A stretch of 64,000 bases of DNA from NCBI GenBank assembly GCA_947650285.1, contig CANTFL010000550.1:62001-126000 (forward strand), read 5' to 3'. The stretch's first letter is position 1, and each line of letters opens with the position of its first letter. The notes under the pieces are model-generated. The model was not told where the DNA came from, made no database searches, and saw only the letters and a list, made by a program, of their open reading frames with translations. The DNA is from Hyaloperonospora brassicae (lineage: Eukaryota > Oomycota > Peronosporomycetes > Peronosporales > Peronosporaceae). This document shows positions 35,080 through 46,003 of the stretch, in pieces. A program made the translations under genes and the position numbers.

Positions 35080-35558
35080 TTTATCCGAGCTACACATCTC
35101 TTTAAGTCAGAGGAAGATTTAACGCTCTACGAGTAACTTTGGTTCCACGAACCCGACTCAGAGAGTCGCCAAGCCTAGAGATCTTACGTTCCTTGTTCCA
35201 GGAGGACCAAACGATTCAGAGAATCAACGCGCAGAGTGCAAGAGTAGTAGATGCCTTAACAAGGCGTTTCTAGCCTCCTCAACGATCACAAGACGCCTCG
35301 TAAGGCACGTGTCTATCGGGTCAAAATGGGAACTGAACTTTATTTCTTCTTTTAACCTAAAAGAACACCTTATAACAACGTAATTAACCTACTCGCTAAT
35401 GTCCTAATTAAATCCTCCAACAATATCTCGTAATCAATGGTTGACAGACATCAGTCTTCAGCAATTGATACTGTGATCTAAAATCTCTTTAAGGGGTCCC
35501 ACCCATTGTGTGCACCACACCTATCGTCGACTACCAGCCGACATGTGACTTCGTTACA
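35080..35558 (-). repeat. 5' LTR of the older Ty3/Gypsy element
   Basis: 479 bp, the same length as the left copy. The start has decayed to TTTATCCG and the end reads TTCGTTACA, whereas the middle is nearly identical to the left LTR. Confidence 0.85.
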
Positions 35559-38500
35559 TCACTCAAGGTGCTCACGATCAGAACTTACGCGAATCAAGAG
35601 CTCTTAAGTTCTAGACACGGCTTCTTCTTCTGTAGAGGCTGCAGCAATGCTGGATGACACTTACCAAATATTAGCATACACAGCTGCAAATTGGGGTATG
35701 GGTAAGTGGGCATAAAGCAGTAGCTGCAGTAAAGGCTACGATGCCAGTCAAATCAAAAGGCCAAATTGCGTTGATAAACCGTGTGATTTGGAGCTGTAAG
35801 CACTTGATTGTGAAGTTCCGTACCCAGTTGCGTATTTCGACACGATGCCAGGAGAAATTCTGTGAGCTTTTGGACATGCTATCGACGGTGAATACGAACT
35901 GGCTGTGGCCCTTTAAACACAATACACGCAGATGAGAAACTTCTCAAGCTTTGCACGGGTTAAGCCGCGACGACGGATGGGCAATTTTTTCCAAGTTTGA
36001 TGAAGAACGACCAACAACAATTAAGGATGGAGCCAATTTGTCAAATTACAACCCGAGACGATGAGTGCGCTGTCGCCGAACCGCTTGATGCGATGGATCA
36101 TTAAGGTTATCATTTTCTTGTGTGTATGACAACCAAAGCTCGTACCTTTCGAGTATCAGACAAACGAGGTGATGCCGCAAACCAAGACTTTGCTATAACA
36201 TCGATCCAATGCGGTTCGTGCGGCAGTCTCCAGTATAGTCTGTAAAACCTGCCAACTGGCAACCAGAGATTGGCATTATCTCCCGAGACGGTCAACACTT
36301 CTGAAACCTCTGTGCTGAGTGCATTTCGGCTTCTCTAGAATCTAACTCTCCACGAACTGCGATTCAACGCCCATTTATTACATTACCTGCAGGGCGATTC
36401 GGTTTCGTCGTTGGGACCAGAATTTTTCCAGTTTCACTTACCAATGCATGCATGCCCCGACTGAGTCGTGGACTTATGTTGAACAAGTTCCGCAGTCTCG
36501 CGAAAAAGCGTCGGCCTTTGTTCGTAACAATGTCGCGGGATCATTTCAAAGCCGAGACACCGTGCAACGTGGTCTATTCAAATACAGCCGCGCAAAGCTG
36601 AGGAGTCCAAACCCATGGTCATTCTACAGTAAATGCTGGTCACTCTTGGTAGGTCAGCAACTATGTAAAATCTGTACAAATCTACTTGTAATCTTTTGTG
36701 GAATAGACCAGACGCTCGATTTGGACAGCATCTGAGCACCCTCGTAGAGAAGCGGCTATTTTTTAAGATCCTAATCATCTGTTGCATTTGTAGATCCGTG
36801 ACACGAGATGCATTGGACATCGCACTGAATGGGCGATCGAATCATAATTATGTGCTCAGCCGTTCTTGTTGTCAACGTTTTTTCTTCTAGGGGTAATACT
36901 GAAAGAGGGACGTTTATGAGAGTCGTATACATCATCTTCTGGAATGCTACTTCCCCTTGTTCGAAGGATAGTACTTCAAAGCACGTTAGTGCCGCGACTT
37001 GACTTCTCTTCTTCTCGTCGCCGTGCAGACCTAATTATTTGACGCTGAGACAGCTTCGCGTCCGGGAGCATGTTAGCGATTATCTTTACGAAGAATATAG
37101 CTAGCAGCAGAATAAAGAGCCATATCATATTTCATACGGCGACGCACATTGTTTTACACCTTTCCAGGCGGCGGGGCGGCTACTTCATGACTTGATCGGT
37201 GGTATTTACGATCTCTACATGCTGATTTTAGTATAGACGTTGACATATCGATACCTAATTTCGCATCCAACCACAACATAAAAAGTATCAGGATGGGGCT
37301 GTCACGTCATGTTGTGCGCGTACTTAAGCCAATACGATTTATCCTATGCCAGCATGTGCCCGCGCACCCGCGAATATCAATTTTGCGTTCATTGATCTGT
37401 TACAGCTTGGAGTTGACGAAGCAATACCTGTTCCGACGTCGGACTCTATCAAAGCTCGGAGAATGGTCGACTGATGGGATGCATGGAAGATCTGGCTTCG
37501 TAAACTTTTTCTAGCGATTACCAAACACGCGCGACAAGATTTGACGAGAAGATATAGGCAGCGACTGGGCTGCTTATGTATCAATATCGATAAGGCGCTA
37601 TTGGTGGCGCGTACGCCAGATATCTCACCAGAGAAGGCTCATGGGAGATGCGGCCTACCTATCCCCGCCGATAGTACATTAGACATTCAACCTTATGTTG
37701 ACGGGTGTCGTAGATCATGGAAAAGGAATGAGAAGGAGCGCCTTGTTTTCTAGCACATATACTGAAACGGAATGGCCCGTTAAATTACATTAGTAATTGT
37801 ACAATATGGTAATAAAGAATTTGATGTTGAATGCTTCCTTAACAATGTCACCAAAATGCAGTTATATTGTTGAGATGACCCAAAGGTCTTCTCATTTAAT
37901 AATATTGTGTTTATATCAACCCACCAATCGCTGCCAGACGCGCGCAATGGGTGGGACTTAGACTTCTTTATAATTTTAGTTATATTGAGAAAAAATAAGT
38001 CAGGACAAACAGACAACAAAAATTATAGGACTCGATTCTATATAATAACAGCTTTACTTTTCCCCTCTACAATACTCAGTTGGTTGGTACCTAGTTTCAC
38101 TCGAAGCGCTTACGGTGTGCGTAAGTTGACAAGGCACTATTTCTCACTCCTATCTGTGAAAACATACTAAGCATTGATAGCAGTGCGTAGATCCAGTGCC
38201 CCGTAACATATACCCTCCAGGCGAGACAGCTCGACTTTTCTGCAACCGAGTGAGTGTCGACCATAGCGCTCGACAATAGCGTCGTTCCCTGAGTAGGAAA
38301 GCTACATCCGATTCGAATCGGTCTCTCAATTAAATTATATAATGGCCGACAATGAGAGCGTATTATTACGCAATATGTTGCTTGTCCCAAAGCTACTGCC
38401 ACATTTTCTATTAGAAACTCCCCTCCAGCTCTTTTGATAGCTTTACCGTGACGTCAATCATTTATTCAGACGATATGAGTGCGTCTTCGCAGAGCATCGA

Positions 38501-39465
38501 TCGTGTGAAAGCCGCGGGCTCGGATGAAATTAACATCATTATTACAGAGATCACGCAAAAGCGCACATGCCTGTTCTAATTGCAATGTACACCAGATAGT
38601 TATATCGAAGTGTCTTACTAGTGTCGCTTGGGTATATTGAACATGCAGCGTTTAAGGAACATTGGACCTACGTGTTTCCTCTTGATCATCGCCCGATCGC
38701 GCTATTTATAATCAACTACAAGTTATTCACCAATATTCCCTCGTTTCGGGTGCGGTCGATGATGTATCAACTGGTTCTAGCAGCTTCAGCTAATTAGTCT
38801 CACAGCCATTGATCCGTTCTTCTCTTCATGTTTTCGTGTCGGTACGCATAGTAGCGACTTTAAACAGTGATCGTCATGTTGCCCTCGTTCTACTTCTAGA
38901 TAATACCCAGGCATCCGACAAGTTGCAACATCCACATCTACTTTATGCGCTGACATGGCTTGACTTTTGCCCCACTTCGCACTCGTCGTGGCGGAATTAC
39001 ACCGCAACACGACCTGCCGATTTCTTGCAAAGGTGAAAGCTTATGTCGCCAAGTACTCAACGGCTAAATTTGACAAGGGTACCCCCTTGCACTACTACTC
39101 TTCTTTATATCCCTTAAAGAGTCTATCGGGTTTCAAGTAAGGTAGGAAATTTGTGGGTACGTCTCACAGCTATGGGCGGAATACCGAGATCAAAGTTACG
39201 TCTAATCTGACGATACTACTGTATACCTTTTCTATCAGTTTGCGGTTACTACGGTTGTAACTATTTTCGATTTATTTTCTCTCACGTGTCGGGTATCCCG
39301 ACAAATTGGGCGAAAAAAATGTTTATTGATCTATACCTTGCGGATAAGTACAACATCTTATTACACGTGGCATCGCTCTGCAGTCTTCCAGAGACTCTTG
39401 CAGATAACTTGGTGTTCTGTTGGGACAGCAGTGTGGTGTAGAGAACCTCAGCTCCGGGATATTAG
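35559..39465. other. Degenerate intergenic DNA, no gene recognised
   Basis: Many short frames on both strands, none with a family I can name. Some stretches near 35671-36890 look like worn coding sequence, possibly transposon-derived, but no motif decides it. Confidence 0.5.
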
Positions 39466-39658
39466 TTCGGCAACTTCAGAGTCGGCGAATTCAGTGTCGG
39501 CGACTCGGGTGTCGGCGACTCAAGTGTCGGCGATTCGGGTGTCGGCGACTCGGGTATCGGTGATTCGGGTGTAGGTGAATCGGGTGTCGGAGACTCGGGT
39601 GTCGCCGAGTCGGGTGTCGGCGATTCAAGTGTCGTCGACTCGGGTGTCGGCAACTCAA
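39466..39658. repeat. 15-bp minisatellite, about 13 units
   Basis: The unit is close to GTGTCGGCGACTCGG with scattered changes. On the minus strand a frame (39905-39462, 147 codons) reads through it as a Pro/Thr/Ser/Glu repeat of type SPTPE. The period of 15 keeps the frame. The rest of that frame has no recognisable domain, so coding is possible but unproven. Confidence 0.8.
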
Positions 39659-42545
39659 GGGTAGAGCAGAATGCGAGAAGATCGAACGACATATTCATCA
39701 CTTTATTTGCATAAGAACTAGAGAATGACAGAGAGCCATTCAAACGGACTCTGCGAGAAAGAAAAAGAGATAAACCAATACAATGCAGAATTTTCCAAGT
39801 CCAAGACACGCGTACACTTAAGGTAAGTCCCTGCGTGGGCTGGATCATGCCTGCCCTCGAACCTCGAGAGGCATAGCTTGTAGAGGTATCGACTGGTAGC
39901 GCCAAGATTTAAGGAAGGACTGGGTTGGGCAGCGCTCGCTACTAGCGAAAGAAGGAGTCTCGTTGTATACGAGCCGGTAATTATCAGTAAAGGGACCGTT
40001 GTGAGTCTCTTCAACGACGAGAAGGAGATTTTTAAGAGAAGGTACCGTTTTCCAAAGACTTTCCTGAGTGAAAAGCCGGTGGGCCTCCGCTGAGAGCACC
40101 GAAATTATTCCAGTCGGGCGTACACTGCGCCCGGTGAACTGTGAAAGCGCGTGAGCGTCGGATTCCATCATTTGGTGTGAAGTAACAGGAAGTGAAAGGG
40201 TTAGAAACTGCTGAGCTCAGGCAGACTTCCGGAGGAATTGGTTGCAAGGAATCTGTTAGGCAAGAGCTACAACTGAACCCCGAAGGGGCGAACCTCGCGA
40301 TGGACTTACCCTCACGTACCATCCCGTGCGCCGACTAAGCTCGGCGATCGTTGTGTTTGTGCGTTGAGACTGTTGTATAGCAGATTTGACTAACTACTAT
40401 ACCACAGCAGGATGCGGTGGATGATACCTGGAAAAAGTGCATACGTACTATATAAAGCCGGCTTTTACTACCTTGAGAGAAAAAGTACCCTGTGAGCAAC
40501 AAGCTTAACTTGACAGTTCCATCTCGGTGCTCAAAATCATTTTCTCCGCACGTCACTGAGAATCTTTCTCCCGCGCCGTGTTTACCCGGCTACGAAGATT
40601 CTTTCCGGACTTTGAGTGAGGCGTCTGTTGTGACAAGAGGTTCCGACCTTGGATTCCTTCCGAGATGGCTGCACTACCGATCCATCAGGGCGAACTAGTG
40701 GTGCCGTATATTCAAACGAAATCGACGAATATGGCGGTGATAGAATCTGGAAAGTGGGCAGATACTGGTACTTCGAGATACTTATAGATTGGTGATCTAT
40801 TGTGGGACTCCAATGAGTTCAATTCGGATTACATCATACCTTCTTGGACGAAAGACAATCGCCTACAATGTCTATCGGCTCTATACTTAACCCGTATGAA
40901 ATTGAAGGTATTTCAGCGGCGCGACACGTCCACTAAGGTGTGGTCAAGGAGTTCTGCCGACGGGACATATCTTTTACAACGATAGCCGAGGCCGACTATA
41001 AGGACGAAGTTGGTGTCATCATTGATGTTTGTCATCGATATGGGTGCTGAACTAGTGACATCACGAAGATTTAAAATGTAGGTGGATATTACATACCACG
41101 CTCAAGGATATGTCGTGGCCGAGGGTCGACCAGGTCCGGCATATAACTCGATCGGAGCTGAATTTGCGAGGGTCAGAATTAACTTGGCTACACAATGGTC
41201 TTAGTGAATATTTAGAATGTCAGTCTTCCTTTTACTCACGCGTGATATGGCGAACCCAATCTATGCCGAAGCGACGATAATTTTTGATCGTTTTGTTTCG
41301 CCTTTCTCTACAAATATCTTCACAAATATATCGGATACTTGATCCGGGGCTATTGATTGCTTAATCGACGAACGTGCTCCAGTTTCATGATTGGAACCTC
41401 ACTGGTGTCGGAAAATCGCTAACACATTTCGATACAGACTTAAACTGCAGAATAAAACCAGCATTGTCGATGTCGGAATGCAATATAGCCGCGTCCACGA
41501 CCAGTGAGACTTCTGTCTATTTTGGAGATCATCCGGCTCTCGCGCGCATTGTACACATTCGGGCTGAACGCCGGCGATGGCGTCGCACCTTCAGAAAGCT
41601 CAAACTGACTTTGTCTCGGCGGCGCCGTGCTGAAGGCAATATAACTATCGGTGAAGTGAGGCGAAGACGTACTTTTACGTGATCTCGAAATTTGCACCGT
41701 TGATCACTCCAAGCGATATTCGCAAAATACGAGCTTCCTTTCCCACCAACGCAAAGACGTTGTCCCGTCTGATAAGAGCTTTTTGATCTGCATGGGGGTA
41801 ATCTATATCTGTCGTGCCTTGTACTTGAGTTTGAGGCTACTATTCCAGCTATGTCAAGAGATGTATTCTGGAACTGTCCTAGTGCACGTTTCCACTGAAA
41901 ATATCTGATATATTGGTGGAGATGACAAGCTATAATTTCTAGATTTGACCCAATGCACGTCGCCACTGGGAATATCTGATTGATCTGTGGCGATGGATCA
42001 GAGCTTTCAAGGAGCTTGAATTGAACGTCTAGGTGCTTTGCATGGGCATCCCAGAAATTCCGCAACATGCCCGGTATGCTATCAAACAATCTTTTGACCC
42101 AGTCGCAGATTCGTCGAGAGCTCAGGCTGCGGTCTTCCCAGCAACTCTGACTGTAGAGTTTTGTGTCTACAGCACTTCATGCCAAATTGGTCGAGCTCCT
42201 CCGACGCATGGGAGATTCGTGTTTGCCACAGAATGTACACGCAGACAGAACCAGAACTCTCCTTCGACGGTCGGCTAGACGATTTCGTTGATAAACATAC
42301 CAGCCTAGCATAAGGGAACACGGGCGACCCTTTTCGCAAGTAAAGTCGGCTTTGGGTGATACTCGACTAATTATGATGATTCACCTTAGTCGCAAATGAG
42401 GTCTATCTGACAGTGCCTACGGGTGCTTTACCTCCTACTTTTTGATAGAGGATACCAAGAAAATTCTGGTCCGGGCGTAGCTGGCACCTTCATTGTCCAA
42501 CTCTACATTTAGACGCACGTCGCATGCACTATGTGAGTATCGAGT
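39659..42545. other. Degenerate DNA, probably old retroelement material
   Basis: No gene is recognised. A protease-like phrase (VIDMGAELVTS, plus strand near 41035-41065) is too short to prove a retroelement protease. The RNase H remnant starting at 42546 suggests that at least the right part belongs to an old plus-strand retrotransposon. Confidence 0.4.
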
Positions 42546-42667
42546 ATGGCTCCTATTTCTACAGATTCCTCAAACAATATTGTGGAGTACATGGAGATCG
42601 TGCACGGTCTTCGACAAGCGAAGGCAAGCGGCTACTCACCCCTGTATGTCTCTGGAGATATTGTTCT
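42546..42667 (+). pseudogene. Old retrotransposon RNase H remnant, first part
   Basis: The plus strand reads SSNNIVEYMEIVHGLRQAKA and then SPLYVSGDIVLV, the pattern around the catalytic Glu (NNxxEY) and the next Asp (GD) of retroelement RNase H. The reading stops exactly where a solo LTR begins (42668) and resumes at 43147. Confidence 0.65.
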
Positions 42668-43146
42668 TGTAACGGGGTTTCACATCGGTTCGTAACCGAC
42701 ACAGCATATGTGCTTTACACCAGGGATGAACTCCCAATGGAATTGATATTAGAAAACCGTATCAGTTGTTGAGGGCTGAAGTGTGTCAGCCATCGAATAC
42801 GAGATCTTTTGAGAGGTATTAATCCGAACATTAGTGTCTAGATTAAGGACGTTTAGTCTGAGGTGTTCTTTTAGATAGCAACAGATAAGGTTCAGTTCCC
42901 CTTTTGATCTATTAGATACACGCGTCTTCTAAAGGCAATTTTGATCATAAGAGAGTCAAGTCTTCTTGAGACACAGACTCGTTAGCACAACGTGCAGCCA
43001 ATTCGCTGAATCGTTAAGGTCCCTTGAACAAATACCTGGAAATGTAAGCTCGTTGGCTCATTGAGTAGAGTTCTTGTAAAGAGCTGCTTTGCTCACTGAG
43101 CATATAAAGCCTTCCTCTGGCTAGGAGCTGTGATAGCTCCGCTACA
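42668..43146. repeat. Solo LTR inserted in the old RNase H
   Basis: It starts TGTAACGGGG, ends CTCCGCTACA, is 479 bp long and is homologous along its length to 13764-14237. The flanks GTTCT and ATTTT could be an aged target duplication. It interrupts an RNase H reading frame, which shows that it is an insertion. Confidence 0.75.
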
Positions 43147-43269
43147 ATTTTAGTGCTTTCGCAACATCGAACTCGACACCCTCCACGCAAGACACACTTG
43201 TTGCGGTTACTTCGAGAGGCACGATACATAGCTAATGATATCGATGTCTCCAGTTGGAGACATTATTGT
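43147..43269 (+). pseudogene. Old retrotransposon RNase H remnant, second part
   Basis: It continues the RNase H frame after the solo LTR: LSQHRTRHPPRKTHLLRLLR, then ANDIDVSSWRHYC. The frame is cut again by the 43270-51287 element and resumes at 51293. The last five bases, ATTGT, are the left target duplication of that element. Confidence 0.65.
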
Positions 43270-43661
43270 TGTAACGGGGCACACCCTTGCGTGACCTTAA
43301 CTCAAGGGTTTCGGTGCCCCGACAGACGTACACGAGGCAAACGAGGAAGCGTAGATAAGGTAAAAGCAGAACTGTTATATTAATATAATTAAGTCTTTCA
43401 ACCACTGTCTCTCTGTTTGACTTAACTTAATTATACTAATCTAACTGAGTGTATGGTGACGTCTCGTCACCACTCGTTGCGCGCGTCTTGCGGCGATTGG
43501 TGGGTTGATATCATCAAGATATCAACCAATGAACAGACTCTTTGGTCGACCCATCAATATCACCACTTTGGTGATATTCTTTAAAGAATATCCAACTTCA
43601 TATTCTTTATTGTCATTGTCTTTTAAACGACAATTTCCATGTAACGGGCTGCCCCGTTACA
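43270..43661 (-). repeat. 3' LTR of the hairpin-rich element
   Basis: 392 bp. Internal inverted repeats include GGTTGATATC/GATATCAACC and AATATCACCA/TGGTGATATT. One hairpin that is perfect in the right LTR (50908-50934) is partly spoiled here by ACGC changing to ACTC. Confidence 0.95.
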
Positions 43662-43672
43662 CCCCCCCCCTT
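43662..43672 (-). other. Polypurine tract of the hairpin-rich element
   Basis: The plus strand has a run of C just after the LTR, so the minus strand reads AAGGGGGGGGG immediately before the 3' LTR: the expected plus-strand primer. Confidence 0.75.
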
Positions 43673-43791
43673 AACTGATAGTCACCGTGTGGCTATCGAA
43701 AATATGGCGGCCACCCGTTGGCCACCATTGGGAAAGGGAGCACTTGTTGGGTCCGTTCCATTCACTTTCCGCTTGACCTCGCATAGTTAAC

Positions 43792-45398
43792 ATGTCTATG
43801 CGAGGTGACTCAAGGCACACAGAGTCTGTGCCTGTGCCAGACTCTGCGGCAGACGATTCGTCGTCTGCTGCTTCTTCTTCGCCTGCAGCAACAGGTGCTG
43901 CAGGTGCACGCGGCACCTCACCGCGTGCGCATGATGACCCCGACGTTGAGGTCATCTATTCTGGCGAGTCAGACGTGTCTGACTCAGGCAATGCTCCAGA
44001 ATCGTCTCGCTCACCGGCGACGCCTCAGTATTCGCCAAGGCCACTGCCGAACGAACGGACTCGTGATTTGCATCACAGTCTATTCGGCAGTGATGACGAT
44101 GATCAGGGCGGTGAGGAATATTTTTCCTTACCACCACCGGCTCGTGCGTCTTCGCACGAGCGTGATGACGATGGCGCGAGCCGTCGTCAATCTGGGAGCC
44201 GTGGTACCGACAAGGGTACCACTGTGAAGCGTGATGAGCTGAAGCCGTGGCGTTTTCCCGATCGGCTCATCAATAGCTTGTCTCATGAGACAAGCCAACA
44301 CCATCGAATACCCTTATTCGATGCGACTGAGCTTCACGGCTTGAGTTCCAGCGCGCAGAACTTTCGCGCTGAAGAAGATTTTTATCTCGATGTCTTTCTT
44401 AGACATCGATGGTACAACAGCAACCAAACGCGTGACAAGGCCTCGCTTTTGGCTGCGTGGAACGCGTTCGTCCAAAACGTCAAGAATTTTGGACGAGAAG
44501 GGTGGCTCAAGAAACTTGAGGCGACACGCCTCAGGTTCGAAAAACGAACGCCAACCGGTGCTACTTACCGGTTGCACTGTATGTCGAGTGAGGCAGACAT
44601 TCCTTGCCTCACATAGGGAGACCCTTGTGCGAGTTGTGTTGACAACTCGCAGCGTGCACATAGGGACGTGTATTCCCTAAGTTCACCCTGGGGAAGGGCA
44701 CACATCTCGGCTGAGATGCGTGACGCGATTGCAAACTTGCAATCCGCCTACAAGCGCCAAAAGCGCGTATTTATCGATGGGCATGAGGACCTATCGCATG
44801 AGTCTCGTCATACGGGCGGACGAGACCTTCAACATCCACCAACAGCTGAGAGCGGGGCTCCCAGCTGTTCCAAGAGGATGGATACCCCCGCCACTGGACG
44901 AGGTAGCTCGTCCTTAATCCTGAATCGTCACGGTTATTCAAGATAAGCTCCACTAGAAAGCGTTGATCACCGTGAGAATCCACCAAAGGATGTGGTGGAG
45001 GAGGAAAGACCTCCTCCAGATGATTCGGTTCACCATCTCGACCCTTACGAGATGGATCGCGCAATCGATGAATTGCGCGATGACTTGAAGCACGAGCGCG
45101 ACCGGCGCTACGCTTTGACTGATACCGTGCGGAAGAACCGCAAGGATCACGAGGCTGATCGGGCGAGGGATCGCGCCGATTATGCCACAGCGCAGCTTCA
45201 GGTCGAGCGGGATATCCGCTCCTTTTTGGCGAGCTGGCGACAGCTCGCGGGGAGATATCTCGGTTGAGTTCCGAGGTATCATATCTGCGCGACCAGACGG
45301 ATCGTCTGGAGCGCGAACGCAAGAAATTGATGGATGTTCTTCAACGTGGGGGCTATCTTCATCGGAAGAAGAAGGCTCGTACTGACAGTACGACCTAA
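43792..45398 (+). pseudogene. Antisense accessory ORF of the hairpin-rich element, about 535 codons, broken
   Basis: This region runs opposite to gag-pol. One frame stays open from the ATG at 43792 to 45267 except for a TAG (44614-44616) and a TAA (44944-44946); a frame change near 45230-45265 restores the last 40 codons, ending at a TAA (45396-45398). Parts in order are an acidic Ser-rich start; a block LKPWRFPDRLINSLSHETS and a Trp/Leu-rich helical region; a Cys-rich patch (HCMSSEADIPC, then DPCASC after the TAG); a coiled coil (DELRDDLKHERDRRYALTD, later LRDQTDRLERERKKLMDVL); and a basic tail HRKKKAR. No known family is recognised. The shape suggests a nucleic-acid-binding or oligomerising protein, by inference only. 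Confidence 0.6.
44771..45322 (-). pseudogene. C-terminal chromodomain of pol, hairpin-rich element
   Basis: The end of this frame (about 44968-44790) reads RFLVELILNN, then SYLVQWRGYPSSWNSWEPRS, a typical chromodomain with the aromatic/WEP pattern. Chromodomains at the integrase C-terminus of chromoviruses steer insertion toward modified chromatin. The upstream Ser/Arg-rich linker is in another frame than the GPY/F module, so a frameshift separates them. The plus strand of the same bases belongs to the antisense reading frame. Confidence 0.75.
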
Positions 45399-45399
45399 G

Positions 45400-46003
45400 C
45401 CTCCCCACGTAAAACGTAGGATGCGTGCGCATCCTACGTGGCAATTCGAGTGTGTATGCATTGCCCTTGCGATGCAACACTCGAAATGGCCCAATGTATT
45501 TCGGCAGTAGTTTACTACGGTCGACACTAGTGACTGCATGTCCAGGTAAGTTTACCGTAGACAGTAGTACTAGGTCATTAACTTTAAATGAAAGAACATT
45601 TGCTCTTCCATTCTTGTCTGCGTTCCGTTTCTGACGGTCCACCGCATTTTCGATGGAGTCCTGAACGAAACGGACTACCGCTTCTCGAGTCAGCAGAAAG
45701 TTCTCTGCTGACTCTTTGTTTTGTCTTAGCAGTGCGCTTCGTGCGCACTGCTAAGAGATTGCTCTCTTCTTCAGCAAGGTTGTCTTCTTCCTCGCTGGAA
45801 TAATCGTTGACGATGCTGAATATCCCAGCATCGTCATCATCATCCGAGTCAATAATAGCGTCATCGCTATTATTGAGGTGATCTTCTTCATCGATGTCGA
45901 CCTGATCGACATCGGCATCATACGTGACGACATTAGCGTCGACACGTGATGAGCAAGAGCCAAAACGGTTTTTGCTCGAGCGAGTCCCTCCCCCCTTATT
46001 CAA
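45400..46003 (-). pseudogene. Acidic insert and GPY/F module of integrase, hairpin-rich element
   Basis: After a TGA near 46000 and a frame change, the minus strand encodes a very acidic segment (DQVDIDEEDHLNNSDD, then DSDDDDDAG and SSEEEDNLAEEE) and a basic tail. A second frame change near 45640 leads to the GPY/F module (LLPKYIGPFRVLHRKGNAYT, then RTHPTFYVGRL). The acidic insert between integrase core and GPY/F is not something I know from typical chromoviruses. The region also holds an inverted repeat with 13-nt arms (45725-45755). Confidence 0.75.

Larger units (their letters stand above)
27967..35558 (-). mobile_element. Older Ty3/Gypsy LTR retrotransposon with antisense ORF
   Basis: LTRs at 27967-28445 and 35080-35558 enclose gag, protease, RT, RNase H and integrase on the minus strand, in Ty3/Gypsy order. 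The flanks GCACT and TCACT fit a target duplication with one change. The primer-binding site (35066-35077, AAAGGCTACCA) matches the initiator-Met-like end GCTACCA. Stops and frameshifts are frequent, and RNase H and integrase have lost catalytic residues. A plus-strand coding region with a coiled-coil end lies between integrase and the 3' LTR. Confidence 0.9.

Noticed and set aside
35671..35922. Minus-strand frame of 83 codons that looked transposase-like
   Set aside because: No catalytic motif or repeat ends were found, so naming a transposon family would be a guess.
41374..41682. 102-codon Arg-rich plus-strand frame
   Set aside because: No family, low complexity (Arg runs) and an overlapping 186-codon minus-strand frame of equal weakness; neither could be supported.
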